Shown here piece after piece: positions 23,419 to 35,270 of a DNA stretch of 64,000 bases (the stretch's first letter is position 1; each line of letters starts with the position of its first letter). The position numbers and the translations under genes were made by a program. Source of the DNA: Stictocephala bisonia. Lineage: Eukaryota > Arthropoda > Insecta > Hemiptera > Membracidae. The notes beneath the pieces were generated by a model. That model was not told the DNA's origin and ran no database searches. It saw only the letters and a list, made by a program, of their open reading frames with translations. Where the stretch lies: the NCBI GenBank assembly GCA_035578905.1, contig JAQJVL010000676.1:124001-188000 (forward strand), in the 5' to 3' direction.

Positions 23419-23430
23419 CTCTAGTTAAGA

Positions 23431-23617
23431 TTCTCTAGTTAAATCTTAGTTTTAGGTTTCAAGCTGTGTCTATTGAACATTAGGTGCGTTTTATCCACGT
23501 TTCAGGCTTCTTCAAGGCAAGTCGAGATTCACATGATAAATAAACAAACTCAAGGTCGACTCGTCCTGAATAAGTAAATTGCTACATGGATGAAACGTTG
23601 GTAACTAATTTTTAATA
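23431..23617 (+). repeat. 187-bp direct repeat, right copy, bordering array D
   Basis: Matches 21901-22090 from TTCTCTAGTTAAATCTTAGT to AACTAATTTTTAATA with few substitutions and a net 3-bp difference. Immediately preceded by CTCTAGTTAAGA, a partial echo of its own start. Confidence 0.93.
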
Positions 23618-23968
23618 GACACAGCTTGGAATCCATAGGCTTAGGTTTAATCATGACAGTGGATGTCGTTTTAAAGAGTGTTAGTCAATTAATTGAAAGG
23701 ACACATTTAATTTTATTAAAATAATTTTTCTACAATAGTAAATCAAAAGTTTGTATTTTTCTTTGTGTATGAACTGAGAAAAAATCTATCTTAAGGTACT
23801 CGTTATGATGTAATTATATATAAAACATTTCAATTTAGCACTTTTTTAGTATTAATAAGCCAGTCAGTTAAGGCTTGTTATTTTTTATAATATCGACTAC
23901 GAAATGTGCTAAGGATTTATTCGATATAGTACAGAATCTTATATGTTGGATGATTATTATTCAGACTT

Positions 23969-24365
23969 GAGACGCCGACACGGCTTGTGCGCATTTCACG
24001 ACGTTTACTTGTTTTTTGAGTGCAGAATGAGTGTGGATGACATGTGCAGTCTGGTAACCAAATAAGTTTCACTTGAGCACTTATTTGTAGCGTAACAGCC
24101 AAGGTGACTAAGGAATCTACAGATTAACGTGGAATCCGAATCACGTAGTGTTGGTCTGATTTTCAGCTAACTGACAAGCCTGACACTCAGTTCTCTTCTC
24201 TACACAACATCTGAACCTTGACTACCATCCAACATGGAAACCCCAGACTTCTCTAGTAGTGTCCACGTCGATGGCAACTATTAAGCGGACGACGTTTCAC
24301 CGTGCATAGAACCTATCGCCAACAATCTCCCTTGCCCCAAGTAGCAGGATTACAGCACTGGGCCA
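23969..24365 (+). repeat. K-family dispersed repeat, copy K2
   Basis: Shares both ends of K1 (12682-13262) but lacks the 257-bp segment with the tRNA gene. Matching landmarks: GAATGAGTGTGGATGA, CCAAGGTGACTAAGG, TCAGCTAACTGACAAGCCTG, AGAACCTATCGCCAACAATC, AGGATTACAGCACTG. Confidence 0.75.
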
Positions 24366-26146
24366 GTAGTGCCGACCGGTGATAACCACAATCAGTAGTT
24401 TTTATTTGTCGTGCATATAATGAAGCTCTGATTCGAATAAATATCGACATGTGAACATTTATTTGCCACAGTGTAAATATTGTTGATAAAGTTGGAAGTG
24501 AAAGTCGTACGAAATGAAGGAAGAGAAATTGCTTTCTACCTGGGTGAGCAAGTATCGATGGGCCATCGCCGGTGTTGGTAAACAGCCAAGTTATTCAACA
24601 ACATTGAAGCATATATTTTGCATTATTCGTTAATTACAGAATTACCTTTTTTATATAATAATAAAGCAATAACTTGCATCACATTTATTGGACTTTACAT
24701 ATTTTTACACATAAATTTGTGAGATGTGTATAAATAAATGCTGAATAAGCCATTTTATTGAAAAAAAACCAGATTCAGTAAGGCGTAGCAAAGTACACTT
24801 TAAAATAAAATTATAATGTAAAAGGTACATTTCGCTAAAAAGCAATAATAAATGAAAAATGTAAAATATGGTAAAATACACAACATTTTAGCTATAAAGT
24901 ACTAGAACATACGGAAACATCTTGTTGCAGTTGAATATTTTGAATGGCTGCCATTTTTCACAAGGGAATAAGTTATGGTTTAAAATTTATTTACATAATA
25001 AGGGTGTCAGGCAAAATATTTACTTAACATTTTGTTTGATTCAGTCAATTTGTTTTAAAAAATTATGATATTTTGTAAAAATCAGATCCGGACATAGATG
25101 CAGTAAACGAAAAGATCTAGACCACGATTCTATTATGTGTTTTGTTTCTTCTAAGGGGTTGCGTACTTCCTATCCCGCCCATGTTAAATTAGGCATCTTT
25201 GGTGTGCCTTTACTTAGGAACTGTTATACATAAACGGTTTATTATATACTTTTATTTTAGTTAGTTGGAAGCCTTATTTACCCACTGAGTTTTTTCAGCC
25301 CCCCAAATCAATTTTCTTTAATATAAAGAAAATTATTTTCAAAAACATGAAAATGTTGATTTAAAAAAATAAAATATTTACCAATTATTATTGAAAAAAC
25401 TCAGTGTGCCAATAATATATTTCTAAACAACTGGTAAAAATGTGATTTAGAAAAAGTACATAACGTGTCAAAAAAGTTAAGTATCGGAAATCGAAAATTT
25501 TGTGAGAGAATGCCTTTTTCGGTTGAGCCTTGCTGAACATGACAAACAATACCAAACTGCTGAATCAGCAACCAAATTGACAGCTAGTTGCTGTGCAACA
25601 GTAAATGTAAATATAGTTGGAAGTGCTGCCAGCTACAACACAGTAATATAAATCCATACATCATGATTTCAAAACTGTATTACAAATGATTTGAATTATA
25701 TTACAAATACCATACATTACGGTTTTGAATTGAAAACAGAAATCGATTATTTTTTTAATTTGTGAGGTGCACAACCATCTTAACACAGAAACACTATTTC
25801 AAAGTTTTTAACAAGAATTAAGTAACACCCTGTATACTGTATTTAAATTACTAATTTCCTTATTGTCTATAGATACTTAATAACGAAAATAACATAACAG
25901 AATATATCTCTAAATAAAAACAACAACAATATACGACATGGTTAAAATGTAACAAAACCAGTTAACTGTGTAAAATGTATATTACGTAGTGTATGAAACT
26001 GAGATTGGTCTTACTCGGTTTCAATGAAACTGTGTGGTCGGATACATTTTTGGCCAAGGCCTTGGAGATTTGTTGCAACGGGTAAAAAATGGCCTCGCTG
26101 GAAATTGGTGTCTGACTAGGAGTCTATCAACCGGTTATGTAAAATC
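24366..26146. other. AT-rich DNA, no gene recognised
   Basis: A hairpin-like pair of TTTCTTTAATATAAAGAAA lies at 25312-25330. ACACCCTGTATAC at about 25825 resembles the end of a TIR element but its partner was not found. Confidence 0.5.
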
Positions 26147-26300
26147 ATTAATTTTATACACAAATAGATTTCCCATCCAATGTTAAATTTGGAGTCTCAA
26201 AATATAAGCTGTTTTTTGTGGTCAATTGTGGAGTGCTAATGTAGTCCCATGTAAATGTAATGCAGTTTAAACCAGCTGTGGTTGCGGGCCTCACTAACTA
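26147..26300 (+). repeat. J-family dispersed repeat, copy J1
   Basis: ATTAATTTTATACACAAATA and later GTGGAGTGCTAATG, CATGTAAATGTAATGCAGTT, TAAACCAGCTGTGG, GGGCCTCAC. The same series is at 38222-38375. Element type unknown. Confidence 0.65.
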
Positions 26301-27143
26301 ACCAAATTACTGCCACAAATATTCCTATTAGATGGTTTAAAACTGTATAATCACAGGAAACGAAATAAGTGTTTGTAAGTTGTAAATGTACTAATACAGC
26401 AGAAGTTACTTGCTGGCAGGAGTTCTCAAGTAATTACAAAAAAGTGCCAACTATCGTGTGATATGTACTTACAACAGCTGATATTTGACTGTCTAAATCC
26501 TGAATCATTCAATTACTCGTTCTACAACTCACGATAACGAAGCTTCCAAATAATCTTAAGGCTGTTTGGTAAAAACATTTTTTTTAATTGCAATTTCTTT
26601 ACATCGGGCTATTAAACGCCTCCCAAGTAGTTCTTTCATTAAAATTATGTTTATGGTTATAAATCCATCACCTCAAAGACGCGAATTTGGGCTTCTTTGG
26701 TACATGCAGAATTAAGGAACAAATTTCCCGATTATCCCCAAATGTTAAAAACAGACTATTAGGACAGGCCTTGCTCGTCAGTTATTTTAAATTAAGTACG
26801 TAATTTTACTGTAAATTAGCAAATTTGTTTTTAAATAGTACCTAGTTATGTTATATGTTTTTTTTTTTAATTTTATTACGACGAGAAATACAATGTCGAG
26901 TTTGGAATTTTATGCTTTTTAATAACAATTCACAACATTGATTAACTTTATACTCTCAACTTCTGGTTGTACTAATACCCGCATGTTATATTACAATCCA
27001 ATCGTACAGGGAGACACAGCACCCACAAGATCGCGCTTCAAACACTTCCTGCAATTATATCCTACCCTTCCCAGAGGAGGGGTCGAGGGTTTGTGTGTGA
27101 GTACCACGCAGTCATACAGATAGCGCGCGTAGCGGAATTCAAA
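26301..27143. other. AT-rich DNA, no gene recognised
   Basis: No coding or repeat structure is resolved. The TAGCGCGCGTAGCGG patch just before the F2 element is the only GC-rich feature. Confidence 0.5.
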
Positions 27144-27892
27144 GGGCGTTCCACTTCACAAAAAACGCCAAAAACATGGGTTTCGATTTTAACGATTCGG
27201 TCCGTATTATTGATCGTATCACAACATTTGAAGTGTCATTTGATAGTAAGTGACTGGTCTAGAGGGCCATAAGTTGGTTTTTGTAAAAATTGGAGTATTT
27301 TATAGTTTTATTTTACTGTTAAATATTTGAAACTGTAAATCTTAATTTTTGACGATTTTAAATTTAAAACCTCATAATGTCAAATTATGGTCCACTAGAA
27401 TGGACCCACAGTAGCAATACATTGTTTATTTTAATTCATTGTAATAATAAGCAAGAACCATATACTGTAATTGAATAGAAAAGCATGTTTTAGCCCACTG
27501 GTAGTAAAATTGCATGTCTTTTATAGGGCTGTCAACCCATAATATACGTAAAAATACCGTTAATGGGCTTAACATGTTGTACTATTTCAACTGTACAGTT
27601 CGTGTTTGTTATTGTAGCGAGTTATTAACACTGTATTGTTATTTAAGGTCTATTCTACTGGTAAATAAATTGATATTATAAGTTCTTTAATTTAAAATCA
27701 TCAATAATTACATTTAAAGTGTCCCATACATACCCATATTAGACCAACCAACTTATGGCCCACTAGAACAATTGTTCTTTAAAAAATGACACTTAAATGT
27801 TGCCATACGATCATTATTACGAACCTGTCCTTGAATCACTGAGATAGAACGATATGATGTTAGCCTTTTTGCTTCACGAAAGACGTCAGAGA
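27144..27892. mobile_element. F-family foldback element, palindromic copy F2
   Basis: The left half (27144-27520) is an F element on the minus strand; the right half (27560-27892) is the same on the plus strand. They meet head to head at TTGCATGTC..AGGGCTGTC. Paired landmarks include GGCGTT.CACTTCAC / CTTCACGAAAGACG, GGCCATAAGTTGG / CCAACTTATGGCC and AGAATGGACC / GGTCTATTCT. Both halves are well diverged, so it is an old copy. Confidence 0.75.
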
Positions 27893-27954
27893 CGTGGTTA
27901 TCTGTCTCCGATAATAATCGTATCATCCCTAGTAACTGTGATAATAAATGGTTT

Positions 27955-28466
27955 CAAAGAATTGGCACAAACTTTCCCCCATATTAAACACTAAAAATAA
28001 AAACTGAAAATTACCTGTTTGATTCCCAAATAGGTTTTTTGCCATAACTCAAAAACTAGTCTTGACTTGTTAATTTGTCAGAGACATTCGGTTTTCACTC
28101 AATTATTTTAAATTGTAATTCACATCTTTTCTAAAAATGTCATCAAAATTGTTAGAGCCGTGTTTGAGAAAAGTCCAATTTTGTGGGTTTTTGCCAATAG
28201 AAATAAAAAAAAACTAAAATTTCAATTTCAAAAAGACTGAAAAAATAGTCTGGATATATTGGCTAAATACACCTACATACTAAAAATGTCATACAAATTG
28301 ATCTATCTGTTTGGTCTCCAGCGAACTGCATAAGCATACGACACCAAGGTTTTTTCCTCGAAAACTACTTTTTTGACCATAAAATGGATTTTACTACCAA
28401 CTTGTAAACAATATTTTTTTGGATCATCACTATACTTTCTCTATGCTAACGCATATGGGAGAAAGT
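27955..28466 (-). mobile_element. G-family dispersed element, copy G1
   Basis: Read on the minus strand it starts TTTCTCCCATATGCGTTAGC and AGAGAAAGTATAGTGATGAT, and ends in the AGTTTGTGCCAATTCTT-like segment. The same order occurs on the plus strand at 33294-33798, inside F3. It encodes no protein. Confidence 0.78.
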
Positions 28467-29244
28467 AAAAAACTATTAATTAGAATCTACTGTATGATAT
28501 TTTTTATTTTCCACAAGCAAAATACGCCCAAAATTGCTTAAAATCAGCGAGTGACGGAGTTGCACGTGAAGTGTGGAAGGGTGTTCCCTAACAATATATA
28601 ATATCACATTTTTACAATGACATTCTATACGAATCCATTTCATATAATAAACAATTATATAATTAAATGTAGGCATGCCGACGGGAACTACTGTAGCCGA
28701 AACAGGAAGCCTAAATGTCTGTTTGTATATTGGTACGTGTCCCATTAGATCGGTTATAACAATGATAAGGAGAAAACCCAGTCTTGGTTGGATTCCATTT
28801 TATTGCCTACAATAACATTCTGTTATACGACTAAGATTAATATTGTATGCAATAATGAGCCGACTATACTCTACAAGGTAGATTACTAAACAAGTACAAT
28901 GAAGTACAAGTCATCAAAGTATTCTTGTTCCTTGTAACCAATAGATCAATTTACCATTTTGGAATGTAAACACATGATCTCCAAAGAATTAAGAAGGAAC
29001 AAAACCGATAATGTTTACGATTCAGAAAGTTAAAGATTTCATTACTTCAAGGTAAATTAGACATTTGGGTCTTTTTTTGCTACGTCCCGCATATCGTAAA
29101 GATTGTCTACCAATTCTAGAACCAAACTTAACTTACAACAATGTACCTTTGATACTGATCACGTGGTTTTGACTTTCAAGAAAATAAACAAACCTCGTCG
29201 CTCTAACTAGCAATCGGTGCTTTCTGGTATTTAGGTTAGGTTGT
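28467..29244. other. AT-rich DNA with one short dispersed repeat
   Basis: 28550-28600 repeats the segment noted at 10955-11015. No coding region is supported. Confidence 0.55.
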
Positions 29245-29250
29245 TTTTTT

Positions 29251-29346
<96 letters not shown>
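29245..29346. repeat. Poly-T followed by a long (TA)n microsatellite
   Basis: About 12 T residues, then about 45 perfect TA dinucleotides. Likely highly length-polymorphic and a weak point for assembly. Confidence 0.97.
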
Positions 29347-29349
<3 letters not shown>

Positions 29350-30836
29350 CACTTCCAACCTATATATTTCAAGGTTGTTCAAACCCAAGGTTGTTAGGTT
29401 AGCTTTGGTTAGATCTTAAATAAATATAAATTCACATGTTAGTCGATTATATACTTACTGTATATGCTTTGTACATACATGTGAAAACTCTACTTCGTTT
29501 GACAACTAAACAAAAACGAGAACATCCGAAAAAGACCAGACATTTCCCGTATTGACATTGTTAGTTGGTAATGGCCGAGTGAACCAAAGTCACAATTTCA
29601 CATCAGTGTTTATTATTTTTTTTCCATGATGGCTTAAATTTTTGTTTCGAAACTTGGTTTATTATTCTTCATATCAACGTAAAATTAAATATAGCCTATG
29701 TCACGTTTAAAATGTTCCTTCCATCCAGTTCACAATGGTGGCTCTGAACAATGATTAAACAAACGCCGTACAACTTTGTGTATAGATAATACCCACAGTA
29801 CACATCTGTTGTTATATTGCGTCTGCAAGAATAACGGCGCTACCAAATTGTTTGTAATAGAGTTGATATTAAGTTACAGTATATAATCTATAAAAATAGT
29901 GATTGTGGTTTTCTATCGCTCAACGTTGCTAAAAAATCCGTAAGTTGGACTCTACAACTTTAATTTGTATTTCAAGGTTGATAACTATTTCCATTTTCTT
30001 TTAACATGCATTAATAATGCTTAGTGATACTTTACCTTAAATTTTTTTAAATCGATTTTCCTTTCAGTTTTATATTCAATTATCTATGTACATATATTGC
30101 GTGTACATATAATCTTATGGGAGCTTTTAGTTTTTTTTTTTTTTTTTTTAATTTTTACCCTAAAAATGGCTCTAATGAGTTTGGTTAAATTTTCAGAAAA
30201 AAGTGAATTATAATTTAAAATACTTTAGTAAAAACTGCATGTCTTTAACTTGACTAGTTTTTTAGTTATAACATTTTATTTACGGGCAAAAAAATTATTA
30301 AATGAATTTTTTCAAGCTTTGTTCTGACGATTTTGATTACATTTTCAGTCAAGATACAAATTAAAAATATTTTACTTATCATCCCATTAAGTTGAGGCCG
30401 GAACAAGTTGTTGAAGGTTGTTTACATGAAATCTGATTATGTAATTAATTGCACAGCTGTTTCTGAATATTCTTTTTTTCATATTTTTATACTAATAAAA
30501 TTAATGTTTCGTTTTACATTCCTTAGAAATGTAATTAATTGAACATCTGTTTTTATTTAGGTGTGATTTACATTCTTTCATTTCCACTTTTTGAACAATC
30601 TGACCAAACAAAGGAAAAGGGAGAAAGTTTGTGCCAGTTACCTGGTACCATTTTTTTATTTTCATTACGTTTATAATTTCCCCACACTTTGGAACATGAG
30701 ATCGAGTAATCAGCTTTGCTCTAATTGTAACAGGCTTGCCAACGTAAACTTATTCGATAGGGATTACAGTAATTTTTTAATAATGCAGAGAGCAGCACCT
30801 AACACTTGACTGCGTGACTACTAAACTCACTCTCAG
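29347..30836. other. AT-rich DNA with a G-family fragment and poly-T
   Basis: 30160-30260 (plus) repeats the middle of the G family (AAAACTGCATGTCTTTAACT, TGACTAGTTTTTTAGTTAT). A poly-T of about 22 lies at 30129-30150. The rest is featureless. Confidence 0.6.
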
Positions 30837-31695
30837 CACAGAGAAAAAAATAAAGAGAGGTCAATTTCTTATGGCCACAGCAAACGCCCACCCACCAACC
30901 ACCACACGTACAGTGGTATTGACCCACCAGCCCAACCCCACAGTTACAGTGGTATTGACCCACCTGCCCACCCCCACACGTACAGTGGTATTGACCCACC
31001 AGCCCACCCCCACACACAGTGGTATTGACCCACCAGCCCACCCCCACATATACAGTGGTATTGACCCACCAGCCCACCCCCACAGTTACAGTGGTATTGA
31101 CCCACCTGCCCACCCCCACAGTTACAGTGGTATTGATCCACCAGCCCACACCCACACATACAGTGGTATTGACCCACCAGCCCACACCCACAGTTACAGT
31201 GGTATTGACCAACCTGCCCACCCCCACACGTACAATGGTATTGACCCATCCATCCACCCCCACACATACAGTGGTCAGACCCATTCATCTGCCCACACAC
31301 TTACAGTGGTATTGACCCACCAGCCCACACCCACAGTTACAGTGGTATTGACCAACCTGCCCACCCCCACACGTACAATGGTATTGACCCATCCATCCAC
31401 CCCCACACATACAGTGGTATTGACCCATTCATCTGCCCACACACTTACAGTGGTATTTACCCACCCACCAACCACCACACGTACAGTGGTATTGACCCAC
31501 CCGCTCATCCCCATATGTACAGTGGTATTGAGTTAAAAAGAGTTTAAACTAATATACATCTCAGGTATAATTATAGGGTTTATCCTTGTGGATTTGGGGG
31601 AACTGACAAGGTACTGGTCGCAAACTGGAGAAATAACTTACTCGACACACATTCAGCGCGCTATAGGATACGACCGACGTTTCTTTCCCATCTAT
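30837..31695 (-). mobile_element. M-family element carrying minisatellite array E
   Basis: Left end CACAGAGAAAAAAATAAAGA, then GAGGTC and TTCTTATGGCCACAGCAAAC, which is the complement of the right arm of the empty copies at 21.6 and 45.2 kb. About 18 tandem units follow (30884-31530). The other arm then reads GGTTTATCCTTGTGGATTTG, AACTGACAAGGTACTGG, CTGGAGAAATAACTTACTCG, ACATTCAGCGCGCTATAGGA and a decayed terminus. Both arms plus the array in the expected order make this the clearest array-bearing copy. Confidence 0.88.
30884..31530 (+). repeat. 36-bp minisatellite array E (about 18 units)
   Basis: The unit is CACACGTACAGTGGTATTGA then CCCACCAGCCCACCCC. A higher-order block (GACCAACCTGCCCACCCC ... 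TTCATCTGCCCACACAC) begins at 31207 and again at 31350, a period of 143 bp as in array B. Its open frames are period artefacts. Confidence 0.96.
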
Positions 31696-32010
31696 TCACT
31701 TAACTAGTTTAACTACATTTCTCAAGAGTTGCACGTCTGTAGTTAACTAATTTTAAAGATACATTTTTTTAGTTCTAAATACGTTAAGTTGCTTTACGGT
31801 AGGTTAGTTAATACAATTTGAATTTAATACTTGCAAAAGATACAGGTTTTATCGATATTATTGACTGGCCGACAGCGCTTGCTTGGCCACGAGGTGGTAC
31901 TCTACACTTGCTTACCCTTCCCTCCGCGGTTCTCTCTAAGTCTAAATCATCATATCAATAAGAAAGCTCATCTGTTGTTTGAAAGTTATATATTAGCATT
32001 GGATTGTTCA

Positions 32011-32303
32011 TGATATGTAGATAATATTTGGAGATTTCCAATGCTTTGAGTGTTTAAGAAACAAACACAACATTTCGACAGATATAACAAACTTACTAAC
32101 TTAGCCTACATCTAAATTTTTTTTACCTTAACCCATAGTAACTTAATACTACATGCTAGGTAAAAAAAAAATATGTTTTAGTTGTAGGCTAAGTTAGTAA
32201 GTACACATGGAGACGGGAGGAGTTTGTTATACCTGTCGAAACGTTGTGTTTGTTTCTTAAACACTCAAAGCATTGGACATCTCCAAATATTATGTACATA
32301 TCA
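32011..32303. repeat. Foldback element, two inverted arms of about 100 bp
   Basis: The left arm (TGATATGTAGATAATATTTG, GAGATTTCCAATGCTTTGAG, TTAAGAAACAAACACAA) is mirrored at the right (TTGTGTTTGTTTCTTAA, CTCAAAGCATTGGACATCTC, CAAATATTATGTACATATCA). A spacer of roughly 80 bp carries A-runs. The transcript would form a long hairpin. Confidence 0.88.
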
Positions 32304-32304
32304 A

Positions 32305-32473
32305 GAAAGCTCAGCCTGCTGCCGTTCTCCTAGATAACAAAGTTTTACAGTCTAAAAAACCTGAAACCTGGAAACGACCCCCTACGGACATCTGGTACTT
32401 CGATACTAGTATTCACGATGAGGGCAACGATTTGGCGTTTAACTTGTGGAGTCCCAGCTATGGTATGCCATAG
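32305..32473 (+). CDS. Candidate coding exon, product unknown
   Basis: An open stretch right after the foldback encodes KKAQPAAVLLDNKVLQSKKP, then ETWKRPPTDIWYFDTS, IHDEGNDLAFNLWSPSYG and a stop. Composition is less AT-biased than its surroundings and residue use is protein-like. CTATG/GTATGC near the end could be a splice donor. I do not recognise the protein. It may equally be a remnant of a mobile element ORF or chance. Confidence 0.28.
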
Positions 32474-32713
32474 TGGTAATACATGTTTTATATTAAAATG
32501 TATTTTTTTAGGCCGATCATTTTGATAATTAGTCAAACAAATTTGGAACGCGTCAGCTGATTACCCTAGATGGTTACTTTACTATCAAGAAAATAATTGG
32601 TATTTTTTTCAGATGAAACCATCCACACAAACCTCTACAGAACTCTGTTCAACCGGCCAAACTCATTTTCAACTTATATTCATTCATATCTTGAAGAAAG
32701 GCTCACTCTGTAA

Positions 32714-34000
32714 GGGGGCCATTTCCCTCTATGAAAGACGCTAAAAACGTGCGTTTCTATTTCAACCATTCGGTTCTTAATAATTACCATATCACAACAC
32801 TTGAAGTGATATTTGATAGTTAAAGAACTGTTCTAGAGGACCATACCTTGATTTTTGTACAAAAACTGAGGATTGTAATATTTGTTTACAATCAAGCGTT
32901 TGAAACTTTAAATGCAATTCAAGATTATTTTTAATTGAAAAACTTAATATCCGCTTATGGTCCACTATATTGGACCTTTAATAATCATTTAGTGTTCACT
33001 ATAACTTATTATAATAACAAACACGAACCGTAAAGTTGAAATAGAACAACGTGTTTTGGCTCGTTGATGGTAAGATTACATGTATATTAAAGGGCCCACC
33101 TTTCCCGAACTCCCAAGCTATCGTTGGAAAGTCAATATTCCTATTGTAGACATGTAATCTTCCGCAAATGGACTAAAACACGCTGTTCTATTTCAACTTT
33201 ACGGTTCGTGTTTATTATTATAATAAGTTATAGTGAACACTAAATGATTATTAAAGGTCCAATGTGGTGGACCATAAGCGGATATTAAGAGTTTTTACTT
33301 TCTCCCACATGCGTTAGCATAGAGAAAGTATTGTGATCGTCCAAAAAATAATTTTTTACAAGTTGGTCTAAAAATCTATTTTAGAGTCCCCTGAATCCAA
33401 AAAAGTGTTTTGTCTGTCCGTATGTGTGTGTGTGTATGTGCAGTTTGCTGGAGACCAAACGGATGGATCAATTTTTATGAAATGTTGTATGTACCAAAGA
33501 CTATTTTTTCACCTTTTTGAAATTATAGTTTTTTTTTAAATGTGTATGGGCAAAAAACATACGAAAATGGAAAATGGAACAGCTCTAACGATTTTGATTA
33601 CATTTTCAGGAAAGATGTAAATTACAATTAATTTACATAAAATATTTTGGTAAAAACTGCATGTCTCTAACTTGACTAGTTTTTTAGTTATGGCAAAAAA
33701 AAACATATATGGAAATCAAACTGGTAATTATCAAAGTTTTTATTTTTAGTGTTTAGTATGGGGAAGGGATTGTGCCAATTCTTTGAAACTATTTATTTCA
33801 TTTAATGTAGTCAAGAATTACATTTAAAATTTCACTTTTAAATTAAAGTTTTAATTGTATAAAATTATAAAAAATACTTAATTTTTAAAATACAACCAAC
33901 TTAAGGTCCTCTAGAACAGTTTAGAAACGTTCATCATTGCGAAACGCATCCTTGAAATAGAAATCCATGTTTTTGGCGTTTTTCATGGATCGCCCCCACC
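32714..34000. mobile_element. F-family palindromic copy F3, interrupted by a G element
   Basis: The left half (32714-33085, minus orientation) and right half (33145-33293 continuing 33799-34000, plus) are inverted copies around a spacer of about 60 bp (GGGCCCACCTTTCCC...). Arms match over about 145 bp next to the spacer, for example ATATCCGCTTATGGTCCACT / AGTGGACCATAAGCGG.TAT. The right half is split at 33293 by the G2 insertion. Confidence 0.82.
33294..33798 (+). mobile_element. G-family element, copy G2, nested in F3
   Basis: TTTCTCCCACATGCGTTAGC at the start, GTTTGCTGGAGACCAAACGG inside, TTGTGCCAATTCTTTGAAA at the end, matching G1 in reverse. A (TG)n stretch lies at about 33424-33436. Its insertion into an F half-element gives relative age: G2 is younger than F3. 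Confidence 0.8.
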
Positions 34001-35270
34001 ATTTGCCCCTCGCCCGTCGGTAGTGGTTAGTTTTCTCATGCCAGTACTAGAGGTGCTCTGAAGAGGTCCATCGTCTGGTCAGTTGACCTCTGGCCTGATC
34101 ACTACAGGAAGCAAGGGTCAAATTAATTGAAAGCTCGGAAGCGGCGTTGCCGGCTGTAGCCGGGGAATGTGGCAACGTTGCCAATGACACATTGACGAGT
34201 TATCTCGTGAAGTTCCAAGAACTGATCTTTGCTGGAATGTCAAAGCAAACAGTTCTCTACATGTTGAAGCCCAATCGTCACGTCTACCCTCTCATGTGTA
34301 ACTTGTTTAGACTAAATTTAATTTGTCTACACACATGGAAATAAGTCAATTAATTGTAGGATTTATTTAATTAAATCTTTATCGTTCAGTAAAACATAAA
34401 TTATGTAGGGTAAGTTTATGTTTTCTAAATAGTTTTCACTCTATAGAAAACTACTGCTATAGTAAAAACTATTTCATATCAGAATCTATTTAAATAAATA
34501 CATATAAATGCTTTAAACGCTTTTTATATAAAGCGTTGCTCTTTTCTATCATCTTCAAGCAGCAAAGAAGAAAATGAAGAACAATCTCAAATTTAACTCT
34601 ACTGTATGTTAATGTTTAAACAATTAAACTACAGTAGTTTTGTTCTACCGATCGTTCGGCGGCGGCAGGGACCAACTATTCGAACCTCCAATTAACTAGG
34701 AAATAAAATAAGTAAGTTTATTAAAATCCCAAGTAAATATACAAATAAGTACATCATGGAAATATTTCCATACCTAAAGATATACAATCATAAAAGTCAA
34801 ATGTAATATACTTTATCCCTGTCTTAGTAAAATAAATATATTTAACCCTATCTACTAATAGATCACAGGTATGATCTCGCCAACATACATAAATACATAC
34901 ATACACTCACTATCATGCACAAATATACATATAAATAGGACATAACTAATTTATATTCACTTGACTTATTTATGCACGCAAGTAAAATAGAGGCTGATCT
35001 TAACATCAGCGTTGCATTTACATTACAATTTAATTACATTTACATACATCTGGAATTCATGCTACCAGTTCAACACATTTTAAATCACAAAGATGATTTG
35101 GAGAAACATTATTTATTACTTTTTTAGGCAATACTTCATTATTGTTCATGAAGACTTAATAAAATAATCCAATGGCTTTAAATTAATTTGAATATTTTTA
35201 GTAACTATTACACAACTATATTCAAGTTATATAAATAATATATTAACTTTTGGCGTCCGTGCTATAACGC
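34001..35270. other. AT-rich DNA, no gene recognised
   Basis: 34020-34230 is GC-richer (GGCGTTGCCGGCTGTAGCCG) and holds a 65-codon open frame without a recognisable motif. The rest is AT-rich and unremarkable. Confidence 0.5.

Noticed and set aside
22023..23428. Many overlapping 75-180-codon frames on both strands with HPPTHTSTVVL or GGRVGQYHCACM repeats
   Set aside because: Array D, 36-bp period; all six frames behave the same way, so coding is not indicated.
21901..23617. An LTR retrotransposon with 190-bp LTRs
   Set aside because: No TG...CA ends, primer-binding site, polypurine tract or coding region; the interior is entirely minisatellite.
29133..29372. 79-codon frame of Ile-Tyr repeats
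   Set aside because: Translation of the (TA)n microsatellite.
30814..31536. 240-codon frame with PPAHPHSYSGID repeats
   Set aside because: Array E inside an M-family element; same period artefact.
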